A stretch of 52,897 nt of DNA, taken from positions 1-52,897 of the forward strand of contig CALVZL010000009.1 in the NCBI GenBank assembly GCA_944372525.1, read 5' to 3'. Shown in pieces: positions 42,074 through 51,486 of this stretch. Within the stretch, counting starts at the first letter, position 1, and each line of letters starts with the position of its first letter. Both the position numbers and the translations under genes were made by a program. The notes below the pieces were generated by a model. The model did not search any database and was not told where the DNA came from. It saw nothing but the letters and a program-made list of their open reading frames with translations. The stretch comes from an uncultured Clostridia bacterium. Its GTDB lineage: Bacteria > Bacillota > Clostridia > Christensenellales > Borkfalkiaceae.

Positions 42074-44488
42074 CTATACGGAACGGATCGCCTCGATCGG
42101 CTTCTTACGGGCGGTCAGCGCCACGGGGACGGAGACGGCGAACAGCGCCGTGAGCAGAGAGATCCCCAAAAGGATGAGCGCATTGACCCAATCGAACAGG
42201 AAGAAGGAAAACGAAAGCACGTTTCGGCTCATGAGTACGTCGTTGGCAATCCGGCAGACGAGCAAACTCCCCCCGCACCCCAGCGCAAAGCACAGGAGTG
42301 CGACGATCAGCCCTTCCACGATAAAGATCTTGAACACATCGACGCCGCGCGCCCCCACGGCGCGGAGCACGCCGATGTCCCGCCGCTTGGCGTTGATGCT
42401 TCCGGAGATGAATCCGAATTGCAGCAGCGCCGCAAAAACGGCGAGCGCCGCGGCAACCGAGCCGACGATCGCAAAGATATCGTCGAAAAGAGTGTCTCCC
42501 TGTACGAGATCGGACACGAAGGCATACGGTACGCTGTAACAGACGTCTCTTTCTTCGTCTTCCAGATCGTAAAGGAGAAGCATGAGCGTCTTCGCCCTCG
42601 TTCCGTCGTCAAACGCGCGGGCGGCATAGAGATACTGATACCGCCTTCCGTCCGCAGGATTTTCTGAGTATTTGGTCGTCGCGCCGTATTCCTGCGTAAA
42701 CGAGTTCATCGCGGAATTGTACAATCCGCGGGTCAGATCCCTGTTCGAATTCGCCTCGTAAAATGTATCCGCCACATAACAGAGCGACGCCATCGAATAG
42801 GTAAAGATCTCGTCCAGCTCGCGCTGCAATTCCAGCTTTTCCGAGGCATCGAGCGGAGAATCCTCCCCGATGAGCAGCTGCTCGTAATCGGAAAAATCCT
42901 CTCCCGTGTCAAAAACGCCGACAACCTTGAGGGAGATCGCCCCGCCGATCCCGACGGAGACGGAGATCCATTTTCCGAGCAGATCTTCATACGACGCGAT
43001 CGGATGAATCGTGCCGTCCGGATTCTTGAACCCGCAGAAAGCAAAACTTTCGAACAGCAGTTCGGAAACGACGCACTCCTCGACGCTCTGCGGCTGTACG
43101 CCCGCAGCAAGGCGCCCCTCTTTTCCCGTCATGCGGGAAAATTCCGCAAATCCCGCAAAACTTGTGATCGCATCATAAAACGCTCCGCGCGACGTCCCCT
43201 GATTTCCGGAAAACGACAGCATCGTCCGTCCGAAATCATACACGGGAATGAAGTTCATCTGATCGTACTCCGCAGAAAGCGCCTCCGCTTCGTCCGTCGT
43301 AAAATAGGCGCCGTAATTTCCCGTGGAGAGCTTGCGCGTCTCTCCGTCCGAATAGTGCATGATCGCTTTTTTCGTCAGGACCGCCGCCCCGTAATCCGCT
43401 TCGGCAAGCGTCTCCGCGCCGATCTTATTGACATTGTATGTAAGCAGCGTAGAAAATACGCCGAACACGAGAAACGCGACCGCCGCAAGCAAGACGGTGA
43501 ACACAAGCCGCACGGGTTTGACTTTAAGCCCCGCGACCCCCATCTTGACGGCATAGCGCATCGGAAATTTGGAACGGAGGAAGGAGACCGGTTCTTCCGT
43601 TTCCTCCTTCGGCGCGAGGACGGTCTCACGAAAGATTCCCGCCGCACCGGAAGCGCTCTCCCGCACGTCCTCTTCTGCCGCGGACAACACCATTCTCTTC
43701 TTGTTTCGGCGGACAAAGGCGAGAATGCGCGCCCCCTCTTCTTCCGTGAGCGCCGCGCCGCAATCGATTGTCAGCTTGTCCGCGGACAGTTCCGCAACGT
43801 TGCTGCGCACGCCTTCTTCCCCCCGAGTGACGTCTGAGATGATTTTGCCGTCCCGAAGTTCAATGATCCGATCGGCATAGCGCTCCGCAAATTCTCTGTC
43901 GTGCGAGACGACGACCACAAGGCGGTCGGCGGAGAGCTTTTTCAAAGTGTCGAAGACCTGAACGCCCGTCGCGGAATCGAGAGCGCCCGTCGGTTCGTCC
44001 GCCATGATGATCTTCGGGTCCTTGATGAGCGCCCGCGCGATCGCAACGCGCTGTTTTTGTCCTCCGGAAAGAGTATTGGGACGGCGGTCTCCGTAGTCCC
44101 CGAGATCGACCTGCCCGAGGATCTCCCTCACGCGGACGAGATCCCGCTCGCCGCCCTGCAGCTCCACGGCAAGCGCAATGTTTTCCGCTACCGTCAGTTC
44201 GTTGAGAATGTTATATTCCTGAAAGACGAATCCGACATAGGTATTGCGATAGGAATCGTAATCTTCCCTCGTAAACTGCGCGGAAGACTTTCCGCCGACG
44301 ATGAGCTCTCCCTCATCCGGCGCGTCCAGTCCGCCTGCGATATTGAGCAATGTGGACTTTCCGCTTCCCGACTTCCCGAGCAGAAACACCATGCCGCGCT
44401 CCGGAAAGTCCACCGAGACATCGTTGAGCGCCTCGATCGTTCCCCCCTTCGCAGCATATCGTTTGACAATGTTTTTCAGCCTCAGCAT
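42074..44488 (-). CDS. ABC exporter, ATPase fused to FtsX-type permease (MacB-like)
   Basis: The 804-residue fusion has an N-terminal ATPase of the LolD/MacB/BceA group (about residues 1-225): Walker [11 protein letters not shown]-loop FQEYN, signature LSGGQKQR and Walker [13 protein letters not shown]. The permease part has one helix at about 317-340 ([22 protein letters not shown]), a roughly 300-residue external domain and three C-terminal helices, the FtsX topology. Such transporters export or detach peptides, lipoproteins or antibiotics without transporting through the whole bilayer. It starts 38 bases after the isomerase-like gene, with GGGGGG as ribosome binding site, so co-transcription with the araM group is possible. 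Confidence 0.88.
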   Translation of the reverse strand: MLRLKNIVKRYAAKGGTIEALNDVSVDFPERGMVFLLGKSGSGKSTLLNIAGGLDAPDEGELIVGGKSSAQFTREDYDSYRNTYVGFVFQEYNILNELTVAENIALAVELQGGERDLVRVREILGQVDLGDYGDRRPNTLSGGQKQRVAIARALIKDPKIIMADEPTGALDSATGVQVFDTLKKLSADRLVVVVSHDREFAERYADRIIELRDGKIISDVTRGEEGVRSNVAELSADKLTIDCGAALTEEEGARILAFVRRNKKRMVLSAAEEDVRESASGAAGIFRETVLAPKEETEEPVSFLRSKFPMRYAVKMGVAGLKVKPVRLVFTVLLAAVAFLVFGVFSTLLTYNVNKIGAETLAEADYGAAVLTKKAIMHYSDGETRKLSTGNYGAYFTTDEAEALSAEYDQMNFIPVYDFGRTMLSFSGNQGTSRGAFYDAITSFAGFAEFSRMTGKEGRLAAGVQPQSVEECVVSELLFESFAFCGFKNPDGTIHPIASYEDLLGKWISVSVGIGGAISLKVVGVFDTGEDFSDYEQLLIGEDSPLDASEKLELQRELDEIFTYSMASLCYVADTFYEANSNRDLTRGLYNSAMNSFTQEYGATTKYSENPADGRRYQYLYAARAFDDGTRAKTLMLLLYDLEDEERDVCYSVPYAFVSDLVQGDTLFDDIFAIVGSVAAALAVFAALLQFGFISGSINAKRRDIGVLRAVGARGVDVFKIFIVEGLIVALLCFALGCGGSLLVCRIANDVLMSRNVLSFSFFLFDWVNALILLGISLLTALFAVSVPVALTARKKPIEAIRSV

Positions 44489-44526
44489 ATCCCCCCCTGC
44501 AGACCGCTGTCTTCGGACGCGCTTTT

Positions 44527-45321
44527 TCAGACCCGATAGCGCGCCGCCTTTTCCGCGAGAAATCCATATGATTGTTTCAGCTCGGACAGCTCCGCATAAT
44601 CTCCCTTGTAATTTTCAATGAGCACGGGACCGGAAAATCCCACATCGCGCAGACGCGCGAACAATTCGTCGAAATCAAAGACGCCCCGTCCCGGAAGACA
44701 CATCTTTCCGTCTTCATCGAGGTCGCTGACGTGAACGTGAGAAAGGCTCTCCCCCATCTCGTTCAGATAGTCCCGATAATCGTATCCCGAAATGCGCGCC
44801 TGCTTGAGGTCGAGCACGCCTCGAAGTTCGGGACAGCGCCGTTTGAGTTCGGAAAACACCCCGGGGCGGTTATAAAACGCCCACTCCACGTTTTCATAGC
44901 AGAGCGCAACGCCGCGTTCTCGGCAGAATGCCGCGATCTCCCGCGTGCGCTCCCCCGTTGCGGAAAAATTTTCCCTGTAAGTCCGTTTGAGTCGGGCGAT
45001 GCCGTGAAACGTATACGCCTTTGCGCCGAGGATCTCCGCCGCACGCATCGCCTTCTCCAGCCAGCCGAACGCGTCCGCCCGCACACGGGGATGTTCGGCA
45101 TAGAGCTGCGGTTCGAATTGCGTATTGAGCACGTGTACGGACCAGACCTGCGTTCCGTTTCCCAGGCGGGATTTCACCAGCTCCGCGAAGGAAGCCTCGT
45201 ATTCGCAGAAAGAGGTGAGAAAGACCTCCGCGGTCTCCACGCCCCATTCCGACAGGAGCGCGGCCGCATCTTCGTTGTTTCGACGCAGAAAGAGCGTCGC
45301 CGTCGAAATTCCCGCCTGCAT
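44527..45321 (-). CDS. Sugar phosphate isomerase/epimerase-like TIM barrel
   Basis: The 264-residue protein is an AP-endonuclease-2/xylose-isomerase-type TIM barrel. It has GVETAEVFLTSFCEY at strand 2, the metal-ligand regions KAYTFHG, CYENVEWAF, GVLDLKQARISGYD and LSHVHVSDLDEDGKMCLPGRGVFD, and the terminal VLIENYKG. The conserved Glu, Asp and His residues needed for a divalent metal are present. The substrate is unknown. Its ATG shares a base with the araM stop (TGATG), so translation is coupled to the glycerol-1-phosphate dehydrogenase; a related sugar- or glycerol-phosphate substrate is a reasonable inference. Confidence 0.82.
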   Translation of the reverse strand: MQAGISTATLFLRRNNEDAAALLSEWGVETAEVFLTSFCEYEASFAELVKSRLGNGTQVWSVHVLNTQFEPQLYAEHPRVRADAFGWLEKAMRAAEILGAKAYTFHGIARLKRTYRENFSATGERTREIAAFCRERGVALCYENVEWAFYNRPGVFSELKRRCPELRGVLDLKQARISGYDYRDYLNEMGESLSHVHVSDLDEDGKMCLPGRGVFDFDELFARLRDVGFSGPVLIENYKGDYAELSELKQSYGFLAEKAARYRV

Positions 45322-46457
45322 CAGTAAAACCTCTCCAACAGTTCGTCCGCCGTTTTTTCCATCAGCCCGTACTTGCAATAGAGCGTGAGAATGGTAAAGC
45401 GATCCCGGATGCGATACGCCTCGAACAGCATCCTGCGCACCGTCTCCCGCGAAACGTCCAGCGCGGAAAAGCGGGTCGGACAGCCGAATTTTTCCAGAAG
45501 ATCCAGCACATAGTCGCTTGAAGGAAGGCGTTCTGCCTCCTCATAAGCGCAGAAAAACTCTCTGCGCTCCGTACGTGCGCGCAATGTGCGATAGAGATAA
45601 AGAGAAACCGCCGTTCCCAGCCCGACCTTGATCCCGTGCAGGGGAATCCGTTCTCCGCGCGCAAGAAAATCCATTTCAAGGAAATGGCTCATGTGATGCT
45701 CCGCTCCCGACGCGGGACGGGAATTCCCCGCGATCGCCATGGCAAACCCCGATACAAGCAACGCCTCCGTCAGTGCCCGCACGCCCCTTTCCCGCTCGTT
45801 CGTCTCCTTTCCGAGCAACTGAGGAACGCTCTCTTCGCAGCGCTTCAGCGCCTCGGCGGTCAATCCCGCCGCTTCGGCGTCATGGCGCTCTCCCGTCATG
45901 GCGGCGCCCAGCCGCCAGTCGGCAAGACTGCAATGCTTTGCGAGAATGTCCCCCACGCCCGCGCCGATCATCAGAGAAGGCGCCGAGGAGAGCAGACCGT
46001 AATCGAGCAGAATGTCGCCCGCAAGCTGAGCCTGCCGCGTGATCTTGAACCCGTTTTCGATCAGGGGCGTGACACCGGAAGCATAGCCGTCCATAGAGGG
46101 CGCGGTCGCAAGCACGGCGCTCGGCTTTCCGAGGAGAAAGCCCGCCCGTTTGCACAGATCGTTGAGGGTTCCCGCACCGACCGCAAGCAGCAGATCGCAG
46201 GAAGAAGCGGCACGCACGACCCTTTCCACCGTCGGGATATCTGCGACCGGCTCCCGCTCCGGAAGACAGAACACGGAAAACGCCGTCCCTTCCGCGCGCA
46301 GGACTTCCTGCAAAGACGCCGAAAGAGGCAGCGTTGTTTCATCCGTCAGAATCAGCAGCCGTTTGCCCGTCGCGCGGCGAAGAAAACAGGGGAAGTATCC
46401 CCCGGCACCCTCCTCGGCATTGACGCCGAACCGCTCCGCCAGTTGCCCGATTTCCAT
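45321..46457 (-). CDS. sn-glycerol-1-phosphate dehydrogenase (AraM/EgsA-like)
   Basis: The 378-residue iron-alcohol-dehydrogenase-fold enzyme has the AraM pattern: nucleotide-binding VGAGTLNDLCKRAGFLL, TAPSMDGYASG, the metal-binding Asp in IGAGVGDILAK, and the histidines of SGAEHHMSHFLEM and HGIKVGLGTA. The family reduces dihydroxyacetone phosphate to sn-glycerol-1-phosphate, the archaeal-type stereoisomer; in Bacillus it feeds heptaprenylglyceryl phosphate synthesis. Whether this organism makes such lipids cannot be told from the window. The gene is directly after the ArsR-type regulator and coupled to the TIM-barrel gene. Confidence 0.88.
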   Translation of the reverse strand: MEIGQLAERFGVNAEEGAGGYFPCFLRRATGKRLLILTDETTLPLSASLQEVLRAEGTAFSVFCLPEREPVADIPTVERVVRAASSCDLLLAVGAGTLNDLCKRAGFLLGKPSAVLATAPSMDGYASGVTPLIENGFKITRQAQLAGDILLDYGLLSSAPSLMIGAGVGDILAKHCSLADWRLGAAMTGERHDAEAAGLTAEALKRCEESVPQLLGKETNERERGVRALTEALLVSGFAMAIAGNSRPASGAEHHMSHFLEMDFLARGERIPLHGIKVGLGTAVSLYLYRTLRARTERREFFCAYEEAERLPSSDYVLDLLEKFGCPTRFSALDVSRETVRRMLFEAYRIRDRFTILTLYCKYGLMEKTADELLERFY

Positions 46458-46475
46458 TCTTTCCTCCGGATCTGA

Positions 46476-47390
46476 TTATTTACAGATAAAATTGCAGACG
46501 ATCCCTTCGCCGTAATCTCCGAAACTCCGTCCGAACAGCGTAATCCCGCCGCAGTGCGGAGCATCCTCCGACACGAAAATGCGGAAGCGGATCTGATCGC
46601 CTGCCGCAAGCCCGAGATCGGAAAGACGGATGTCCGACGCCTTGAACCCGCAGATAAACGTCCCCTCTTCGTTGACGGCAACGACCACTTTTTTGCCGTA
46701 TTGTCCCAAATTGCCGTACCACCAGGACGGATTGCAGTTCCCCGCGCGGTCATTGTATTCTCCCTTGCTCAAATAAGTCCCGAGCGGATGCCCGTTGACG
46801 GAAAATCCGATGTCGCTCGGATAATATGCCGAATAGCCGGGCGCCTCGCTGGCGACTTCCAGAGAAAATTGCAGCTCCACAAGCTCCGTGCGCTCGTCCA
46901 GATAGTTGGGAACGAGATACTCCACATACCCGTATGCGAGCCAGAGAATTCCCGCATGGATGCGCTCGGGATAGGAAAAACAAGCGGGGTCGTCGAACGT
47001 TCCGATCACTTTTTCCGCCGTCGCGAGCCCGCAGGTGGGATGCACTTCATACCCGATATAGTGCCCGATGTCGATGCGCGCCGTCTCGACGACTCTTCCC
47101 TCCGTCTGGCTGCGCGCAAGAAAATCGATCACGATCTTATCCGTCGCCAAACGGCAGATCTTCTGCGTGCCCCGTCTTCCGGAAGAAGTGGAAATCTCGA
47201 TCAGTCCCGCCTCGTGCAATTTTTTGATGTGTGCGGTGATCGCGCCGTTGGAAATATCAAACCGCTGCGCAAAATGAGCGAGGTTGAGCTCTCCGTTTTT
47301 GAGCAGCTCCTCCAAAATTCCGAGTCTTATGTCCGAGTCCAGTGCCTCGTAAAGCAATTTCCCCTGTTTGAAATCTTTCAGATAAATCAT
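46476..47390 (-). CDS. ArsR-type winged-helix regulator with large C-terminal sensor domain
   Basis: Residues 1-90 of the 304-residue protein are an ArsR-type winged helix (DSDIRLGILEELLKNGELNLAHFAQRF, then DISNGAITAHIKKLHEAGLIEI). The rest is a beta-rich domain with GFSVNGHPLGTYLSKGEYNDRAGNCNPSWWYGNLGQYG and FRIFVSEDAPHCGGITLFGRSFGDYG, a layout like a jelly-roll sugar-binding fold, with no ArsR metal-binding cysteine pair. I infer a small carbohydrate or polyol effector. Being first in the operon with araM and the TIM-barrel gene, it probably regulates them. The start at MIYLKDF has GAGAGG upstream. Confidence 0.85.
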   Translation of the reverse strand: MIYLKDFKQGKLLYEALDSDIRLGILEELLKNGELNLAHFAQRFDISNGAITAHIKKLHEAGLIEISTSSGRRGTQKICRLATDKIVIDFLARSQTEGRVVETARIDIGHYIGYEVHPTCGLATAEKVIGTFDDPACFSYPERIHAGILWLAYGYVEYLVPNYLDERTELVELQFSLEVASEAPGYSAYYPSDIGFSVNGHPLGTYLSKGEYNDRAGNCNPSWWYGNLGQYGKKVVVAVNEEGTFICGFKASDIRLSDLGLAAGDQIRFRIFVSEDAPHCGGITLFGRSFGDYGEGIVCNFICK

Positions 47391-47426
47391 GCCTGCCTCT
47401 CTTCCGCGCCTCCTTTTCCCGTTACG

Positions 47427-47455
47427 ATTATAAGGCAGCCAAACAAAAAAGTCAA
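47427..47455 (-). promoter_or_regulatory. Promoter of the ArsR-araM operon
   Basis: Minus strand TTGACT (47450-47455), 17-base spacer, TATAAT (47427-47432). Confidence 0.8.
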
Positions 47456-47491
47456 TGCAAACGGGGGGAAGTTGCAAAATTCCCCAAAAAA

Positions 47492-47530
47492 AAGAGAGGT
47501 CCGCGCAGAAAAAGCGCCGATTCCTCTCTT
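47492..47530 (-). terminator. Terminator downstream of the TrhA-like gene
   Basis: AAGAGAGG (47492-47499) pairs with CCTCTCTT (47523-47530) with further partial pairing inside; the minus-strand transcript ends in TTTTTTTTGG. Confidence 0.75.
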
Positions 47531-47553
47531 CGTACACCCGGCCGTGCGTTTCG

Positions 47554-48258
47554 TCACAAAAGCAGAAAAAGGCTGACAAACTGCAACGCCGTCCCCGCAA
47601 GATCAAACAAATGCCATACGCAATGGAAATATCGCACTTTTTTCCCGAGCGCAAAAAAGACAATTCCCACCGTATAGGCGATCCCGCCGGCAAGCAGATA
47701 TCCCATGGAAAGAGCCGGAATTCCCGTTCCGAAATAGGGAAAAAGAAAGAGCGCAAGCCAGCCCATGGCGACATAGAGCGCCATGGAGATCCCCTTAACC
47801 GCCCGATGGTTCATTGCGATCGCGTTCATCGCAATGCCTGCCGCGGCACACGCCCATTCCGCAATCAGTACCGCCCTCCCGACCGCCGTTCCCTCCAGCG
47901 CGATCAGACAGTAGGGCGTATAGGTTCCCGCGATGAGCAGGAAGATCGTACAGTGATCGAAGACACGAAACACCCCCTTCGCCCTGCCCGCCGGCAGAGA
48001 ATGGTAGAGCGCGCTCATCGTATATAAAATGACGACGCAGAGCGCGAAGATCCCCATCGCCGCCATATGCGGCGGCGCAGACGCCGCCAAAATGCCGAAC
48101 ACGCCCGCAAGAAGCCCGAGCACCCCGCCGCAAAAATGCGATACGGCGTTGAAGATCTCCTCTCCCCTTGTATAAAATCCGGAAAAACCGCCTTTTTTGC
48201 GCGCAGCCTCTCCGACGTTCTCCTGTAAAAATCCTCCCTGTCTTCCGATGGCTTCCAT
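47554..48258 (-). CDS. Hemolysin III/PAQR-family membrane protein (TrhA-like)
   Basis: The 234-residue protein has seven predicted helices and the family's histidine and aspartate signatures: EIFNAVSHFCGG, TMSALYHSL, VFDHCTIFLLIAGTYTPY and the final HCVWHLFDLAGTALQF. Bacterial members (TrhA, YqfA) are implicated in membrane-energetics and lipid homeostasis; the name hemolysin III is historical. The ATG is preceded by GGGGGAGGAAC. A promoter is upstream and a terminator downstream, so it is a single-gene unit. Confidence 0.92.
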   Translation of the reverse strand: MEAIGRQGGFLQENVGEAARKKGGFSGFYTRGEEIFNAVSHFCGGVLGLLAGVFGILAASAPPHMAAMGIFALCVVILYTMSALYHSLPAGRAKGVFRVFDHCTIFLLIAGTYTPYCLIALEGTAVGRAVLIAEWACAAAGIAMNAIAMNHRAVKGISMALYVAMGWLALFLFPYFGTGIPALSMGYLLAGGIAYTVGIVFFALGKKVRYFHCVWHLFDLAGTALQFVSLFLLL

Positions 48259-48303
48259 TCCGTTCCTCCCCCGCGGCGCGCTTTCTCGCCGCCTCTCTCT
48301 TTC

Positions 48304-48332
48304 AGTATAGGAATCTGCCGCCGACCTGTAAA
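48304..48332 (-). promoter_or_regulatory. Promoter of the TrhA-like gene
   Basis: Minus strand TTTACA (48327-48332), 17-base spacer, TATACT (48304-48309). Confidence 0.65.
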
Positions 48333-48427
48333 CCGATAAATCGTCTTTTCTCCGCTACTCTTGCGCCCGAAAACTCCACTCCTTTTTCCGTCCCATTCCA
48401 CCCGAAAAAAAACGTTTCTATCAAAGA

Positions 48428-48462
48428 AAAGGAGCGCTCTACTATGAGTAGAACGCTCCTTT
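48428..48462 (-). terminator. Terminator of the zinc-ribbon gene
   Basis: AAAGGAGCG (48428-48436) pairs with CGCTCCTTT (48454-48462), with an inner TCTA/TAGA pairing; the minus strand continues with TCTTTG. Confidence 0.75.
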
Positions 48463-48488
48463 TCCTTCGGCGCAGCCAAAGCGCCGAC

Positions 48489-48764
48489 TCATTTCACAAA
48501 AAAAACGAGGATCACGATTGCCACAGCCATGAGCACGACAAACAATATGCCGCGGATGAGAAGAAGTTTTTTCTTGCTCATGGGCGTATATCCCGCCGGC
48601 GTGAGCTTCCCGCCGCAGTAGGGACATTTTTCCATGTGATCGAGGACACCCCGTCCGCACTGCGGACAGGCTACGGTATGCTTGCGCGCATATTCCTCCG
48701 CCCGACGGCGGCGTTTTTCCTCTCTTTCGAGTTTGTCTTCGTAGACCGTTGTCTTTTTTTTCAT
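48489..48764 (-). CDS. Zinc-ribbon membrane protein, unknown function
   Basis: The 91-residue product has a charged helical N-terminus (residues 1-27, EDKLEREEKRRRRAEEYARK), a zinc ribbon with CPQCG and CPYCG at about residues 33-50, and a single C-terminal membrane helix (about 68-90, LLLIRGILFVVLMAVAIVILVFF). It is probably tail-anchored with the ribbon in the cytoplasm. The ATG is the seventh base after a TATCAT box and has no Shine-Dalgarno sequence. It lies 60 bases after the glycyl-radical gene, so it may also be reached by pfl-operon transcripts. Function unknown. Confidence 0.75.
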   Translation of the reverse strand: MKKKTTVYEDKLEREEKRRRRAEEYARKHTVACPQCGRGVLDHMEKCPYCGGKLTPAGYTPMSKKKLLLIRGILFVVLMAVAIVILVFFVK

Positions 48765-48770
48765 GAAGCA

Positions 48771-48799
48771 ATGATACCATATCGGTGCGGAAAACGCAA
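48771..48799 (-). promoter_or_regulatory. Leaderless promoter of the zinc-ribbon gene
   Basis: Minus strand TTGCGT (48794-48799), 17-base spacer, TATCAT (48771-48776). The predicted start site is the A of the ATG at 48764. Confidence 0.6.
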
Positions 48800-48824
48800 C
48801 GGTTTCCGCGCCGCCTGCCACCAT

Positions 48825-49061
48825 TCACATGCTCTCATGAATGGTACGGGAAATGACGTCGTCCTGCTGTTCCTTGGTGAGCTTGACGAAATTGACCGCA
48901 TATCCGCTCACGCGGACGGTGAGCTGCGGATATTTTTCGGGATGCTGCTGCGCGTCGAGCAAGGTGTCCCGATTGAATACGTTGACGTTGAGATGATGCC
49001 CGCCGCTTTCGACATAGGCATCGAGCATGCTGACTAAATTTTCCGTTTGCTGCTTGGACAT
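48825..49061 (-). CDS. Separate glycyl-radical domain of pyruvate formate-lyase (GrcA-like)
   Basis: The 78-residue protein corresponds to the last part of Pfl[29 protein letters not shown], then the glycyl-radical loop RVSGYAVNF with Gly53, and the canonical end [18 protein letters not shown]. Autonomous proteins of this type (GrcA/YfiD) are known in Enterobacteria as spare radical domains that repair oxygen-cleaved PflB. Here the upstream pflB lacks this domain, so this gene is expected to be an essential subunit rather than a spare. It has its own AAAGGTGAGG ribosome binding site and starts 104 bases after the pflB stop. PflA should place the radical on Gly53. Confidence 0.92.
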   Translation of the reverse strand: MSKQQTENLVSMLDAYVESGGHHLNVNVFNRDTLLDAQQHPEKYPQLTVRVSGYAVNFVKLTKEQQDDVISRTIHESM

Positions 49062-49165
49062 ACCTGTTCCCTCACCTTTCCTTTTTTATTCTTGCGGAAT
49101 GGCTCCGCGGTCCGATCTTCGTTCTGCGCAAAAAAGCTTTTCAGCCGTATCCGCGCGTCGCCCCC

Positions 49166-51199
49166 TCAATCGTCCTTGCCCAACGACTGCGGCGTCACGG
49201 AAAAGGTGTTCGAAATCCCGTCGCGCGAAAATTCATACGGGATCTTCGCGACCGATTCGAGCGAGGCGAGCGCGCCGTGCGTATCCCGTCCGTGCATGGG
49301 GTTGGCGCCCGGCGCAAAGGGGTCTCCCTTTCTTCTGCCGTCCGGGGTATTGCCCGTATTTTTCCCGTAGACGACGTTGGACGTGATCGTAAGAATGGAC
49401 ATCGTCGGAACAGACTCCCGATAGGTCGTATGGCTGCGGATCTTGTTCATAAACGTTTTTACAAGCCACACGGCGATCTCGTCGACGCGGTCATCGTTGT
49501 TGCCGTATTTGGGATAGTCTCCCTCGATACGGAAATCCGTCGCGATCCCGTCTTCGTTCCGAAGCGGATACACCTTCGCGTAGCGAATCGCCGAAAGACT
49601 GTCGACCGCGCAGGAAAGCCCCGCGACCCCCGTCGCAAAAAATCGGCGCACCTGCGAATCATGCAGCGCCATCTCCAGTGCTTCGTAGCAGTATTTGTCG
49701 TGCATGTAATGGATGACGTTGAGCGTGTTGACATACAGTCCCGCAAGCCAGGTCATCATCTGATCGAACTTTGCGATCACGTCGTCGTAGACCAGCGGTC
49801 CGTCTCCGAAAATCGGCATGAACTCGGGCGAGACCTGCAGCGGTTTTCCCGTCGCGCGGTCCTTGACCAGTTCGTCCTTCCCCCCGTTGATCGCATAGAG
49901 CAGACACTTGGCGAGATTGGCGCGCGCGCCGAAGAACTGCATGTCCTTCCCCACCCGCATGCTCGAAACGCAGCAGGCGATACAGTAGTCGTCCCCCATC
50001 TCGGGGCGCATCAGATCGTCGTTTTCATATTGAATCGCCGACGTCGTGATCGAAATCTCCGCACAGAATCGCTTGAATCCCGCGGGAAGACGGGGGCTCC
50101 AGAGCACCGTGAGGTTGGGTTCGGGCGCAGGACCGAGATTGACAAGCGTGTGCAAAATGCGGAAGCTGTTTTTGGTAACGAGCGGTCTGCCGTCCACCCC
50201 CATGCCCCCGATGCTCTCGGTCACCCAGGTGGGATCGCCGCTGAACAATTCGTTGTATTCGCGGATGCGCATGAATTTGATCACGCGGAGTTTCATGACG
50301 AAATGGTCCATCAGCTCCTGGGCCTCCGTCTCCGTGATCCTGCCCGTCCGAAGATCGCGTTCGAGATAGATGTCGAGGAACGTGGAATTTCTTCCGATGC
50401 TCATCGCGGCGCCGTTCTGATCTTTGACTGCCGCAAGATATCCGAAATACAGCCACTGAATCGCCTCCTGCGCCGTCGCCGCGGGACGGGAGAGATCGAA
50501 CCCGTACTCCGCCCCCATTTCCTTGAGGGCGCGCAGCGCTTTGATCTGCTCCGCAAGCTCTTCGCGATCGCGAATCCTGTCCGGAAGCATGTCCCCCAAA
50601 AGGCGCGCTTTGTCCTCTTCCTTCTTGCGGATGAGATAGTCTACCCCGTAAAGCGCGACGCGGCGATAATCCCCCACGATCCTGCCCCGTCCGTAGGTAT
50701 CGGGCAGACCCGTGAGAATGTGCGCCCGCCGCGCGTTGCGCATCTCGGGCGTATAGACGTCGTACACGCCCTCGTTGTGCGTCTTGCGATAGTGGGTAAA
50801 AATATCGTCGACGCGGGAATCGATCTGATATCCGTACATTTCCAGCGCCTCCTCCGCCATGCGGATCCCTCCGAACGGCTGCAGCGCCCGCTTGAACGGC
50901 TCATCTGTCTGCAATCCCACGATCTTTTCGAGCGATTTGTCAAAATATCCCGCCTTGTGGCTGTTGACGCGCGAAACGATGGAGGTATCCGCATCGTACA
51001 CGCCTCCCCGTTCCCGCTCTTTTTTCGTGTATCCGAGGATGATGTTCCAGAGCTTTTTCGTCGCCTCGGTCGCAGGCGCAAGGAAGGCGCCGTCTCCCTC
51101 ATACGCCGTGTAGTTTCTTTGAATAAAGTCGCGCACGTCGATCTCGTCCGTCCACTTTCCTGCCTCGAACCCTTCCCAGGCATCAAAAAACTCTCTCAT
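49166..51199 (-). CDS. pflB: Pyruvate formate-lyase core subunit lacking the glycyl-radical domain
   Basis: The 677-residue protein has the full PflB catalytic barrel: [23 protein letters not shown] near the N-terminus, [23 protein letters not shown], and the active-site pair Cys409-Cys410 in [17 protein letters not shown]. It ends ...[19 protein letters not shown] followed by TGA. In one-piece PflB (about 740-760 residues) GKDD runs on into the glycyl-radical domain; here that domain is the next gene. With it, the enzyme converts pyruvate and CoA to acetyl-CoA and formate. The ATG overlaps the thioredoxin-like gene (ATGA). I see no frameshift that would rejoin the two parts. Confidence 0.93.
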   Translation of the reverse strand: MREFFDAWEGFEAGKWTDEIDVRDFIQRNYTAYEGDGAFLAPATEATKKLWNIILGYTKKERERGGVYDADTSIVSRVNSHKAGYFDKSLEKIVGLQTDEPFKRALQPFGGIRMAEEALEMYGYQIDSRVDDIFTHYRKTHNEGVYDVYTPEMRNARRAHILTGLPDTYGRGRIVGDYRRVALYGVDYLIRKKEEDKARLLGDMLPDRIRDREELAEQIKALRALKEMGAEYGFDLSRPAATAQEAIQWLYFGYLAAVKDQNGAAMSIGRNSTFLDIYLERDLRTGRITETEAQELMDHFVMKLRVIKFMRIREYNELFSGDPTWVTESIGGMGVDGRPLVTKNSFRILHTLVNLGPAPEPNLTVLWSPRLPAGFKRFCAEISITTSAIQYENDDLMRPEMGDDYCIACCVSSMRVGKDMQFFGARANLAKCLLYAINGGKDELVKDRATGKPLQVSPEFMPIFGDGPLVYDDVIAKFDQMMTWLAGLYVNTLNVIHYMHDKYCYEALEMALHDSQVRRFFATGVAGLSCAVDSLSAIRYAKVYPLRNEDGIATDFRIEGDYPKYGNNDDRVDEIAVWLVKTFMNKIRSHTTYRESVPTMSILTITSNVVYGKNTGNTPDGRRKGDPFAPGANPMHGRDTHGALASLESVAKIPYEFSRDGISNTFSVTPQSLGKDD

Positions 51200-51486
51200 T
51201 TCACCCCTCCTTTTTCATTGGTATCTCCGAGTTTGGCGTCCAGCCAAAGAGAAAGAATTTCTTCGGGCTGATAACCGCAGCAGCGCGCAATTTCCTCTCC
51301 GTCCCGAACGACCAACAGCGTCGGCAAACGGTCGATCGCAAGCCGCGCAAGCATCTCCTGCGTCTTTTCTCCCGCCTCCAGCCTGCGAAAGGCAACATTC
51401 CGTTCCCGTGCGAGCTTCCTCGCGATCGGCTCCGCCGCTTCACAGCCCGCGCAGCCCTCTCCGCTCACCAAAATCATCTCTGTCAT
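51196..51486 (-). CDS. Thioredoxin-fold protein with CxxC, inside the pfl operon
   Basis: A 96-residue thioredoxin/glutaredoxin-like protein: strand MILVSGEGC, redox pair Cys12-Ala-Gly-Cys15, and the cis-proline strand with the [22 protein letters not shown] pattern of thioredoxins. The C-terminal tail is short. It probably reduces a disulfide or delivers electrons to a partner. It overlaps pflA upstream and pflB downstream by four bases each, so it is made with them; reduction of the PflB Cys-Cys pair or of PflA is an attractive but unproven role. Confidence 0.82.
   Translation of the reverse strand: MTEMILVSGEGCAGCEAAEPIARKLARERNVAFRRLEAGEKTQEMLARLAIDRLPTLLVVRDGEEIARCCGYQPEEILSLWLDAKLGDTNEKGGVK

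Noticed and set aside
48825-51199. Split pflB as a simple sequencing frameshift
   Set aside because: The two parts are separated by 104 bases of non-pfl sequence with a ribosome binding site, and no single indel rejoins them.
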